A DNA stretch of 64,000 nucleotides from Acidobacteriota bacterium (GTDB taxonomy: Bacteria; Acidobacteriota; Blastocatellia; Pyrinomonadales; Pyrinomonadaceae), in NCBI GenBank assembly GCA_016700075.1, contig CP065000.1:3300001-3364000 (forward strand), read 5' to 3'. Each line of letters begins with the position of its first letter. The first letter of the stretch is position 1. A program made the position numbers and the translations under genes. The notes below the pieces were generated by a model. That model searched no databases and was not told the origin of the DNA. It worked only from the letters and a program-made list of their open reading frames with translations. Below, piece after piece: positions 1-8,684 of the stretch.

Positions 1-1049
<1,049 letters not shown>

Positions 1050-1149
1050 TAAATCTTGTTTACAAGCAAATTTATGTCAGCAACGCGTAGTGGACTCGTC
1101 GCAATGTATTCAGTTTTTAGATATCGAGCCGTTCGATATTTACCAGTTT

Positions 1150-1265
1150 TCCGGTGATTCTATCGGCAGGGTCACACCCGTTCCCATCCCGAACACGGTA
1201 GTTAAGCCTGCTTGAGCCGATGATACTGCACCTTTCAGGTGTGGGAAAGTAGGTAGTCGCCGGAT
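1150..1265 (+). rRNA. rrf: 5S ribosomal RNA
   Basis: A segment of about 116 nt has the conserved 5S core (cccgttcccatcccgaacac at about 1178-1197, then gttaagcctgc) and closing ends ccggtgatt / agtcgccgg that pair. It lies 100 bp after the 23S end and 14 bp before a strong terminator, as expected for the last gene of an rrn operon. Confidence 0.95.
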
Positions 1266-1279
1266 TTATTTCGAAGAAG

Positions 1280-1310
1280 AGCCCGTTCGAGTTGAACGGG
1301 CTTTTTGTTT
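1280..1310 (+). terminator. Intrinsic terminator of the rrn operon
   Basis: Perfect 9-bp stem agcccgttc (1280-1288) / gaacgggct (1294-1302), loop gagtt, followed by a T-rich tract (1302-1310). It ends the rRNA operon and lies only 18-26 nt before the rimO start codon. Confidence 0.93.
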
Positions 1311-1327
1311 TGTGTTCAATGGTATTA

Positions 1328-2677
1328 ATGAAAAAGGTCGGATTTGTCAGTCTCGGATGCCCCAAGAACCTCGTTGACAGCGAGGTGATGATGGGTACGC
1401 TTGCTGAGGCGGGCTATGAGATCACGAACAATGCGGACGAGGCCGATACCGTTGTGGTGAACACCTGCGGATTTATCGAATCTGCAAAGCAGGAATCCAT
1501 CGACGCGATCCTTGAAGCTACCGCGCTCAAATCCGAGGGCAAGGCGAAACGCGTGATCGTAGCGGGCTGTCTGGTCGAACGCTATCGTGACGATCTGATG
1601 AAGGAGCTGCCTGAGGTCGATGCGTTCATCGGGACGTCGCAGGTCGGTGATATTTTGCAGGCCGCTGACGAAGCCTTTGACGCAAAGCAACTAACTATCA
1701 CACCGGTCGGCAACAAGTCCTCGACATATCTCTACGACGAATACACGCCGCGAATGCGTGCGACGGAATCGCACACGGCGTTCATCAAGATCGCCGAGGG
1801 CTGCGACCGGCCGTGTGCTTTTTGCTCGATACCGTCCATGCGGGGAAGTTTTAGATCACGGCGATTCGGTTCGATCATTGAAGAAGCACGTACACTCGCC
1901 AAGCAGGGTGTAAAAGAGGTCGTCCTGATCGCACAGGACTCGTCGCGATACGGCGAGGACCTCGGCGAGGTCGATCTGCTGGCGCAGTTGATACGAGCTC
2001 TCGGTGAAATTGAAGAACTCGAATGGGTTCGTGTGATGTACGCGTATCCGACGCATATTTCTGATGCGTTCTTGGCTGCGATCGCGGAGACACCAAAGGC
2101 GGTCAAATACCTCGACATGCCGCTCCAGCACGCTTCGCGAAACGTGTTAAAGCTGATGAAACGCGGCGGAACGCGTGAAAGTTTGGAGCGTCTTATTGCG
2201 AGAGTTCGCGATGCAGTTCCCGGTATTGCGATACGGACGACGTTCATCACCGGCTTTCCGGGCGAGACCGATGAAGATTTCGAGGAGTTGATCAAATTTG
2301 TGCAGAACTGCCGCTTCGATAATGTCGGTGTGTTCACCTATTCCGACGAAGAAGGCACGTCTGCATTCGATCTGCCGAACAAAGTCGATCCAAAGGTCGC
2401 CAAAAGACGCCGCGACCGTCTGATGAAAGAACAGGCAAAGATCAGCCGCGAGCTGAACAAAGCGAAGGTCGGCAAGACGTTTCCCGTTATCTTTGAAGGC
2501 CTGTCACAGGAATCGGACCTGCTATTCCAGGGCCGGCTCGAAGGCCAAACCCAAGAGATAGACGGTTACATTCTGATCAACGACATGCCCGAAAATTTCG
2601 AGCCCCATATTGGCGAGATCTACAACGTCCACATCACCGAAGCCCACGATTACGACCTCGTCGGCGAGATCGTATAA
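1328..2677 (+). CDS. rimO: Ribosomal protein S12 methylthiotransferase RimO
   Basis: RimO is a radical-SAM enzyme that methylthiolates Asp88 (E. coli numbering) of ribosomal protein S12. The 449-aa product has the N-terminal UPF0004 cluster cysteines (Cys11 in SLGCPKN, Cys47 in NTCGF, Cys81), the radical-SAM CxxxCxxC motif at Cys159/163/166 (EGCDRPCAFCSIPS) and a C-terminal TRAM-like domain ending in LVGEIV. The length fits the family. The SLGCPKNLVDSE start region separates RimO from the related tRNA enzyme MiaB. The ATG at 1328 is chosen because the family begins a few residues before GFVSLGCPKN; the longer frame from TTG 1292 would begin inside the rrn terminator. No Shine-Dalgarno sequence is visible. 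It lies just downstream of the rrn operon. Confidence 0.96.
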   Translation: MKKVGFVSLGCPKNLVDSEVMMGTLAEAGYEITNNADEADTVVVNTCGFIESAKQESIDAILEATALKSEGKAKRVIVAGCLVERYRDDLMKELPEVDAFIGTSQVGDILQAADEAFDAKQLTITPVGNKSSTYLYDEYTPRMRATESHTAFIKIAEGCDRPCAFCSIPSMRGSFRSRRFGSIIEEARTLAKQGVKEVVLIAQDSSRYGEDLGEVDLLAQLIRALGEIEELEWVRVMYAYPTHISDAFLAAIAETPKAVKYLDMPLQHASRNVLKLMKRGGTRESLERLIARVRDAVPGIAIRTTFITGFPGETDEDFEELIKFVQNCRFDNVGVFTYSDEEGTSAFDLPNKVDPKVAKRRRDRLMKEQAKISRELNKAKVGKTFPVIFEGLSQESDLLFQGRLEGQTQEIDGYILINDMPENFEPHIGEIYNVHITEAHDYDLVGEIV

Positions 2678-2903
2678 TTTCCATCATTAGTTAACCTATT
2701 GATAGCACATATGTTGTCCTAATCGTCTCGCAATAATCCTACAAAAATGTAGGGGATAGTTCGTATCGCGATCACTTGTTCCCCTCAGTTAGGAATTCAG
2801 AGGTGACGCTGTAGTATCTAGCCTTGGTGGCGGTGCGATCTTAATGTCGTTCAGTCATGTTTGAATTTTCAGGAACAATATTTAAAGAACTTGAGGAGCA
2901 ATA

Positions 2904-4325
2904 ATGAACGCAAAGAATGTATTGAATTATGCGGCTGATCAGGAGGCGAGGTTCGTTTCTGTCAGGTTTACGGATCTGGTCGGAGCATGGCATCATCTGA
3001 CATTTCCCATCGAGCAGCTTACGGAAGACAGTTTTGAGGACGGGTTCGGATTTGACGCGTCGAGCCTGCGAGGCTGGGCGGCGATCCACGAATCTGACAT
3101 GCTGCTTGTGCCGGATCCGACTCGATTTTGGATCGATCCCTTTACGGAGGACACAACGCTTTGTCTTATAGCAAATGCGGTCGATCCGATCACAAAAGAA
3201 GGTTATTGGCTGGATCCGCGTTCCGTTGCGACGCGTGCGGAAAGCTATCTGAAATTCACCGGCCTCGCGGACACTGTTTTAGTAGGTCCCGAAGCAGAAT
3301 TTTTCATTTTCGACGAGGCCCGTTTTCACAATGAGCAGAATGCTGCCGGCTACTATGTGAATTCCGAGGAAGGCCATTGGAATTCGGGGCGTGTCGGCGG
3401 GGAATTCGACCCTAACAGCGGCTATCACATTCGTGCGAAGGAAGGCTATGTTCCGGTCGCACCGCTCGATACGCTGATCGATATTCGGAATACGATCTCA
3501 TCGATCCTTGGCGAGGTCGGCATTATCGTCGAATGCCACCATCACGAGGTCGCGACAGCGGGGCAATGCGAGATCGATTTTCGCTTCTCTAACCTGCTGC
3601 ACACTGCCGACAATCTGATGCTCTTCAAATATGTTGTGAAGAACGTCGCGGCGGCGTCCGGCAAGACAGCGACTTTCATGCCGAAACCGATCTATGGCGA
3701 CAACGGCTCGGGAATGCACGTTCACCAGTCGCTGTGGAAGGACGGAAATCCGCTGTTCGCGGGCGATCAATATGCCGGTTTGTCGGAAATGGCAAAGTTT
3801 TACATCGGCGGCCTGCTCAAGCATGCGCCCGCTCTGGTAGGTTTCGCCGCTCCTACGACGAACAGTTACAAACGTCTCGTGCCGGGCTTTGAGGCTCCGG
3901 TAAATCTTGCGTATTCGGCACGAAACCGCTCAGCAGCAGTTCGAATTCCGATGTTCTCGTCATCTCCAAAGGCAAAGCGGCTTGAGTTCCGTCCGCCGGA
4001 CCCGTCGTGTAATCCGTATCTGACGTTTGCTGCACTGCTTATGGCAGGGCTGGACGGTGTGCAGAACCGCATCGATCCGGGCGAGCCGCTCGATAAGGAT
4101 ATTTACGATCTGCCGCCGGAAGAGCTGAAGAACGTGCCCTCGCTGCCCGGCAGTCTCGAAGAATCGCTGAACGCTCTCGAGAACGATCACGATTTTCTAC
4201 TGAAGGGCGATGTTTTCACTCCGCAGCTTATCGAACGCTGGATCCGTTACAAACGCGAGAATGAAGTGACGCCGCTGCGTCTGCGGCCGCATCCGCTCGA
4301 GTTTTCGATGTATTACGACGTTTGA
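2904..4325 (+). CDS. glnA: Type I glutamine synthetase
   Basis: GlnA makes glutamine from glutamate, ammonia and ATP in the cytoplasm. The 473-aa product carries the beta-grasp N-domain (RFTDLVGAWHH), the GFDASSLRGW segment, the metal-binding GPEAEFFIFD and GSGMHVHQS motifs, and the glutamate-binding NRSAAVRIP segment. Tyr401 in KDIYDLPPEE matches the adenylylation tyrosine of GSI-beta enzymes, which predicts control by GlnE-type adenylylation. The start is supported by an upstream GAGGAG 8-9 nt before the ATG. The 226-bp upstream gap holds a small hairpin (cctaca/tgtagg, 2738-2753) but no recognisable glutamine riboswitch. A hairpin (4350-4373) follows the gene. Confidence 0.97.
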   Translation: MNAKNVLNYAADQEARFVSVRFTDLVGAWHHLTFPIEQLTEDSFEDGFGFDASSLRGWAAIHESDMLLVPDPTRFWIDPFTEDTTLCLIANAVDPITKEGYWLDPRSVATRAESYLKFTGLADTVLVGPEAEFFIFDEARFHNEQNAAGYYVNSEEGHWNSGRVGGEFDPNSGYHIRAKEGYVPVAPLDTLIDIRNTISSILGEVGIIVECHHHEVATAGQCEIDFRFSNLLHTADNLMLFKYVVKNVAAASGKTATFMPKPIYGDNGSGMHVHQSLWKDGNPLFAGDQYAGLSEMAKFYIGGLLKHAPALVGFAAPTTNSYKRLVPGFEAPVNLAYSARNRSAAVRIPMFSSSPKAKRLEFRPPDPSCNPYLTFAALLMAGLDGVQNRIDPGEPLDKDIYDLPPEELKNVPSLPGSLEESLNALENDHDFLLKGDVFTPQLIERWIRYKRENEVTPLRLRPHPLEFSMYYDV

Positions 4326-4349
4326 TCTACGTATCGAGACAGTTTGATC

Positions 4350-4380
4350 TAGGGCAGGCTTTGGTCTGCCCTATCTCATC
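4350..4380 (+). terminator. Hairpin after glnA, weak terminator
   Basis: An 8-bp stem tagggcag (4350-4357) / ctgcccta (4366-4373) is followed by only a pyrimidine-rich tail (tctcatctttg). It may end glnA transcription, but the T tract is poor. Confidence 0.5.
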
Positions 4381-4400
4381 TTTGAACACCAATATAGACC

Positions 4401-4982
4401 ATGAATGTTGTGCCGTTAGTTTTGGAAGGGAAGCTTGTCCGCCTCGAGCCCATGAGCGTAGTGCGAGTTCCCGGGTTATGTGAGGCGGGGCTTTTTGACG
4501 AATTGTGGCAGTGGACGTCGCGTGCGATCCGCAACGATGCCGATATGGAGGAATACGTTCGAAATGCTATGAAAGAGCAGGCAGCCAGGACCGCTTTGCC
4601 GTTCGTGATCGTTGAAAAGGGAAGCGGTAAGGTCGTCGGTTCGACGCGGTTCGGTAGCATTGACGTCGAAAATCGGAAGACCGAGATCGGCTGGACGTGG
4701 ATAACGCCTGCGTCGCAACGCACAGGGATCAACACGGAGACAAAGCTTCTTATGCTGACGCACGCGTTCGAGGTGTGGGGCTGTATACGGGTCGAATTCA
4801 AGACGGATGAGAACAACCAAAGGTCCCGAAAGGCCATCGCAAGGATAGGTGCTACAGAAGAAGGTACACTGCGGAATCACATGATCACGCAGGGCGGCCG
4901 TTTCCGTAACTCCGTTTATTTCAGTATCATAGAGTCAGAATGGCCTCGGGTGAAAAGCAGACTTTTGGAACTGGTTGGGTAG
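4401..4982 (+). CDS. GNAT family N-acetyltransferase (RimJ/RimL-like)
   Basis: A 193-aa cytoplasmic protein of the GNAT superfamily, which transfers acetyl groups from acetyl-CoA to amines. The N-terminal LEGKLVRLEPMS is the usual opening of the RimJ/RimL subgroup, and the central IGWTWITPASQRTGINTETKLLMLTHAFE includes the acetyl-CoA-binding beta4-alpha3 region (Q-R-T-G-I-N, a variant of the Q/RxxGxG/A loop). The C-terminal strand pair around VYFSIIESEW is also typical. The substrate cannot be told. It overlaps the following lipoprotein gene by 43 nt in another frame, which suggests co-translation. Confidence 0.88.
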   Translation: MNVVPLVLEGKLVRLEPMSVVRVPGLCEAGLFDELWQWTSRAIRNDADMEEYVRNAMKEQAARTALPFVIVEKGSGKVVGSTRFGSIDVENRKTEIGWTWITPASQRTGINTETKLLMLTHAFEVWGCIRVEFKTDENNQRSRKAIARIGATEEGTLRNHMITQGGRFRNSVYFSIIESEWPRVKSRLLELVG

Positions 4983-5518
4983 CGGCGGCTGTGATCCTTT
5001 CGATCTTTGCTGCCGTATCATGTTCGAAACCGGAACCAAAAAAGAAGCCTGAGAATACTAATACTGTTCGTCCGCAGAATGCCGCGGAGGCTCCGCCCCC
5101 TGTAAATTCAAATGTTTCTGTGCCGCCCGGGAACACATATGTGCCGGCAAACGTCGAATACTTTGAAAACGATGCGACGAACCGGATCGGAAAGGGAAGT
5201 ACGCTCGATCGTGCTCGCCGCCGACAGCGTGTAGATGCAGATCCGAACGCCTCGCCCGTTCCGCCAACGCTGAGTCCTGCACCCGAAAATTCAGAAGGTG
5301 CTATTACAATGCTCCCTGACGGCACAGTTTCAGAGATCAGGATATTCAAAGCCCATCCGACGCTTTTGCGTGTAGATACCTATTTTCTTAAACCCGGAAC
5401 GAAAAGAGTAAAGTTCACGTTCAAGGATGGAAATGTCATCGAGTTGGAATCCGACAAGATCGACAACTTACTTAATATGCCGGCGGCGAGGCTGCTGCAG
5501 ATAGCGGGAGTGAAGTGA
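4940..5518 (+). CDS. Predicted lipoprotein of unknown function
   Basis: A 192-aa protein with an N-terminal hydrophobic segment (WVAAAVILSIFAAVSC) ending at a weak lipobox (AVSC), so it is probably lipid-anchored and exported. A Pro/Asn/Lys-rich low-complexity linker follows (residues about 30-115). The C-terminal 70 residues look like a small beta-rich domain that ends in KPGTKRVKFTFKDGNVIELE and a short helix. The ATG at 4940 lies inside the end of the GNAT gene; no other start covers the signal segment. No family is recognised. Confidence 0.7.
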   Translation: MASGEKQTFGTGWVAAAVILSIFAAVSCSKPEPKKKPENTNTVRPQNAAEAPPPVNSNVSVPPGNTYVPANVEYFENDATNRIGKGSTLDRARRRQRVDADPNASPVPPTLSPAPENSEGAITMLPDGTVSEIRIFKAHPTLLRVDTYFLKPGTKRVKFTFKDGNVIELESDKIDNLLNMPAARLLQIAGVK

Positions 5519-5563
5519 TACACAACATACAATAAGAGATGTTGTATAATTTCGTCGGAGCGT

Positions 5564-5851
5564 ATGGAAAGATTTACCCTTCAATGTCCATGCTGTGAGG
5601 CGACCCTTACGATCGACTCGTCAACGGGAGCACTGCTTTCGCATGAAGAAAAAAAGAAGCAGCTCGCCTCTTTCGATGATCTCAAGAGTGAATTAAGTAA
5701 ACAAAAAGAGTTGCGGGACCAGATCTTTGCGCAGGAAATGTCCTCGCATAAAGACCGCGGACGGCTGCTTGAAGAGAAATTCAAAGAAGCTATGAAGCGG
5801 GCCGAATCAGACCCCGGAACTCCATTCAAGAACCCTCTCGACCTCGATTAG
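5564..5851 (+). CDS. Small CPCC-motif protein with coiled coil
   Basis: A 95-aa hypothetical protein. The N-terminus has a zinc-ribbon-like half site (LQCPCCEATLTID), followed from about residue 28 by a highly charged helix (KKKQLASFDDLKSELSKQK and on) that looks like a coiled coil. Only one CPCC pair is present, so metal binding would need a dimer. The stop is 2 nt before the pyrF start, so the two are probably one operon. Function unknown. Confidence 0.7.
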   Translation: MERFTLQCPCCEATLTIDSSTGALLSHEEKKKQLASFDDLKSELSKQKELRDQIFAQEMSSHKDRGRLLEEKFKEAMKRAESDPGTPFKNPLDLD

Positions 5852-5853
5852 TC

Positions 5854-6603
5854 ATGGCCTCTTCAACGTCCCATGCCGCTGTGGCGGACGAAACAGCGTC
5901 GCGAATAATGATCGCGCTCGATGTGAGCTCGGCGGACGAGGCCCGGCGTGTTGCAGAGGAATTGGCGGGCTATAACGTCATATACAAGATCGGGCTGCAG
6001 CTTTTTTCATCTGCCGGACGCGATATTGTTGAGGAGTTCGTGGGCAAAGGCCATCGTGTATTTCTTGACCTGAAATTTCATGACATTCCAAATACTGTTG
6101 CTCAGGCGTCAATTGCGGCATCAAGGCTTGGGGTGTGGATGTTCAATGTACATTCATTGGGCGGCGGTTCGATGCTGCGGGCTGCAAGATATGCTGTCGA
6201 TAACGAACATGCGGTCAACGGTACAAAGCGGCCTCTCATAGTCGCCGTTACCGTTTTGACGAGTTCGGCGGAAGCGACCCTACATGAGGTCGGATTCAAT
6301 TCTACGCCGAAAGAGCAGGTGCTCAGATTGGCGAGACTTGCAAAGTTGTCGGAAATGGACGGCGTGGTCGCTTCTGCACAGGAAGTGCCTATGATCAAGG
6401 CCGAGGCCGGAGGCGATTTTCTGACGGTAACGCCAGGAATACGGCCGAACTCCGCAACCAAAGACGACCAGGAACGTGTAATGACCGTACAGGGAGCTTT
6501 GTCCAACGGCTCCGATTTTTTGGTGATCGGCCGGCCCGTGCTTGAGGCCGAAGATCGCCGATCTGCATTTGAATCTATGCTAAATGCCGGAGATGCGGAG
6601 TAG
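5854..6603 (+). CDS. pyrF: Orotidine 5'-phosphate decarboxylase
   Basis: PyrF decarboxylates OMP to UMP, the last step of pyrimidine synthesis. The 249-aa TIM-barrel protein has the type-1 motifs: ALDV near residue 21, Lys45 in YKIGLQLF, and the catalytic DxKxxD at Asp72/Lys74/Asp77 (LDLKFHDIPNT). The C-terminal phosphate-binding part reads VTPGIRP and VIGRPV. Its end overlaps the next gene by 20 nt. Confidence 0.96.
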   Translation: MASSTSHAAVADETASRIMIALDVSSADEARRVAEELAGYNVIYKIGLQLFSSAGRDIVEEFVGKGHRVFLDLKFHDIPNTVAQASIAASRLGVWMFNVHSLGGGSMLRAARYAVDNEHAVNGTKRPLIVAVTVLTSSAEATLHEVGFNSTPKEQVLRLARLAKLSEMDGVVASAQEVPMIKAEAGGDFLTVTPGIRPNSATKDDQERVMTVQGALSNGSDFLVIGRPVLEAEDRRSAFESMLNAGDAE

Positions 6604-8326
6604 TTTGAGTTTGATCATCAAAGACCCCCAAAAGTACTTGACCGCGATACTGTGGTTCGCGGCAGCCGCATTTATCTTTGCGGCTGGCCCGCAAGTCCAT
6701 TTTGCCCAGACTGAAAGGGAAAAGACGGAAAAGGAAAAGGCGGAGGCACGGCAAAAGGAAGAGGCTCAGAAAAAGGGGAGTGCGGTCAGCGACACCACCA
6801 TCATCAATGTCGATGACAAAGAGGCTGCGGCTAAAGAAGCAGCAGTGAAAGAGGCTGCTTCGAGAGACGCCGGTTCGCGTGGCCCCGTGAAGACCGGGGC
6901 GCCGCCGATTGAGACCGCGACACGCCCTGCGGACAAACTATCGAGGACGTCAAAGCTTCGCGTTGGCGAGAAGTTCTCATATACGCTGTCGTTCGGGCCA
7001 TCCGAAAACGCAGGTGTCGCCGACATAGGCATAAGCTCCTCAGGCAAGGTCGAAGGGCGTGACGCACTTGAACTTAGAGCGAACATCAAAACGGTAGAGT
7101 TGGTTTCCGCGGCGTTCATAAAACTCGACGAGACAAGAACGACCTATATTGACGCATCTACCGGCTTGCCTTTGTTCTCAGGGCGGGTCGACAGGACCGG
7201 ACCGCTTCCGGTCTCGACAAGTTCCAGTTTTTTCAAGGAAGCCCCGATCGATCATGACCTGCTTTCTCTGATATATGCGATACGAAATGCCGGCGGATCG
7301 GGGAGCTTTACAGTCAGGGAAGGCGGCGCCGTCCATTCCGTGATCGCGCAGAATGCAGGCACCATTCGGTCGTGGACGCCTCTTGGCGTTTACGAAACTA
7401 TGATAGTGCGTATCGAGAGCGATCTTTTCGCGTCACGCGGCATTACGGACCTCGCCATTCATTTTTCAGCAGATGATCGAATGATCCCCGTCGTGATCAG
7501 GTGCAGAACCGATCGCGGTCAGTTTCGGGCGGTTCTGTCGACAGTCACTGAGCCTACAGTTGAACCTGCCGCGACACCTACTCCGGTTCCTACGCCGACG
7601 CCGATTCGCAGCCCGACGCCGGCACCTGTTACCTACATTCCAAATCAGCCGTTACTGACCGAACTGGGGTTCGAGCTTGGTGAGAATTTGGAGTTTCGTT
7701 TGTTTTACGGCGGCCGGCCGGCCGGCAGAATGAGCCTAAACGCAGAGCGTCGTGACTTGATAGACAAGGTCGACACGCTGGTTCTGCGTGCCTCGGTCAC
7801 GGGCGTCGAGCCGGGCAATCCCGGATTGAGGATGGGCGATACGGCGGTCGCGTATGTCGATCCAGACACTCTCGCTACAAGAAAGTTCGAGGCAAAGTTC
7901 AATTCGCCATTCCCGGCTCTCAACCAATCGGTGCTTTTCGATATGTTAACAGGGAAAGCGACGTTCGGCGCGGAAACGGCAGACATCCCGTTGGGGACGC
8001 ATTCAATGGTTTCGCTGTTGTATGCGATGCGGTCATTTAACCTCAAGCCGAGTAAAGACGCAGGCAATCCGGTCAACGACACACGTGTTGCCGTATTCTG
8101 GGAAAACAAGGCCTATGTGTTCACTTTGCGTCCGTCGGCCCCCGAGGTCATCACCATCAACGGCGAAAAGGTAGCTGCCCAGCTCATTTCTTTTCAGACC
8201 GGAGTTCCGGCTCTTGATACGCTGCCGATTAAGGTCTGGATCGCGGCCCAATCACGTGTGCCGCTGAGGGTACTGGCCGGTCAGTACCAGGCAGATATCA
8301 CGGTGAATCCGAAGACCCTGGAATGA
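6584..8326 (+). CDS. Exported protein with two tandem DUF3108 domains
   Basis: A 580-aa protein with an N-terminal hydrophobic segment (residues about 17-40, probable signal or anchor), then a Lys/Glu/Ala-rich stretch (about 43-100). Two related beta-rich domains follow, opening with KLRVGEKFSYTLSFG (about residue 125) and FELGENLEFRLFYGGRPAG (about residue 365). Both show the DUF3108 pattern: initial GE.L.Y/F.L..G, a middle R..Y.D..TGLP/ADTLATRKFE strand, and a late SLLYAMR helix. A Pro/Thr linker (TPTPVPTPTPIRSPTPAP) joins them. DUF3108 proteins are exported beta proteins of unknown role. The gene starts inside pyrF (20-nt overlap). Confidence 0.8.
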   Translation: MPEMRSSLSLIIKDPQKYLTAILWFAAAAFIFAAGPQVHFAQTEREKTEKEKAEARQKEEAQKKGSAVSDTTIINVDDKEAAAKEAAVKEAASRDAGSRGPVKTGAPPIETATRPADKLSRTSKLRVGEKFSYTLSFGPSENAGVADIGISSSGKVEGRDALELRANIKTVELVSAAFIKLDETRTTYIDASTGLPLFSGRVDRTGPLPVSTSSSFFKEAPIDHDLLSLIYAIRNAGGSGSFTVREGGAVHSVIAQNAGTIRSWTPLGVYETMIVRIESDLFASRGITDLAIHFSADDRMIPVVIRCRTDRGQFRAVLSTVTEPTVEPAATPTPVPTPTPIRSPTPAPVTYIPNQPLLTELGFELGENLEFRLFYGGRPAGRMSLNAERRDLIDKVDTLVLRASVTGVEPGNPGLRMGDTAVAYVDPDTLATRKFEAKFNSPFPALNQSVLFDMLTGKATFGAETADIPLGTHSMVSLLYAMRSFNLKPSKDAGNPVNDTRVAVFWENKAYVFTLRPSAPEVITINGEKVAAQLISFQTGVPALDTLPIKVWIAAQSRVPLRVLAGQYQADITVNPKTLE

Positions 8327-8350
8327 TCTGAAAAGATCGCATTCAGAAAT

Positions 8351-8365
8351 TGAAAATCATTTTCA
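8351..8365 (+). promoter_or_regulatory. Fur-box-like operator upstream of feoA
   Basis: The perfect palindrome tgaaaatcattttca (6-bp arms, 3-bp centre) lies 21 nt before the feoA start. It matches the A/T pattern of Fur boxes (GATAATGATAATCATTATC-type) in its core. An operator here would give iron-dependent repression of the ferrous iron uptake genes that follow. Confidence 0.7.
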
Positions 8366-8385
8366 TTTAGGATATTCTTTAAGCG

Positions 8386-8640
8386 ATGAAAGGAACGTCA
8401 TCGCACAAGGCCGCAAACACATTGAGAGACCTTCCGGTCGGTTCTCACGCTAAGGTTACTTCCGTGAACGGGAACGGGCGCATTTCAAAACGCCTCATGG
8501 AAATGGGCGTAGTTCCGGGCGCCGATGTCCGCGTGGTCAAAGCGGCTCCTTTCGGCGATCCGATCGAGGTCGTTGTTCGCGGGTACAATCTCGCGATGCG
8601 CTGCACAGAAGCTGAATCAGTCGAGGTGGTTCCTGTCTGA
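8386..8640 (+). CDS. feoA: Ferrous iron transport protein A
   Basis: FeoA is a small SH3-like cytoplasmic protein that assists the FeoB transporter. The 84-aa product has the family signature (LRDLPVGSHAKV, then RLMEMGVVPGADVRVVKAAPFGDPIEV and a final LAMRCTEAESVEVVPV). It is the first gene of feoA-feoB-FeoB-associated and follows a Fur-box-like palindrome. Its stop at 8638-8640 lies 44 nt before the first conventional start of feoB. Confidence 0.93.
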   Translation: MKGTSSHKAANTLRDLPVGSHAKVTSVNGNGRISKRLMEMGVVPGADVRVVKAAPFGDPIEVVVRGYNLAMRCTEAESVEVVPV

Positions 8641-8684
8641 GCAGTTCCTTTGAAATCTCCTCAAATCCTTCGCCAAACAATTTT

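Noticed and set aside
2678..2903. Glutamine riboswitch before glnA
   Set aside because: A single cgttca word occurs, but the rest of the motif is missing.
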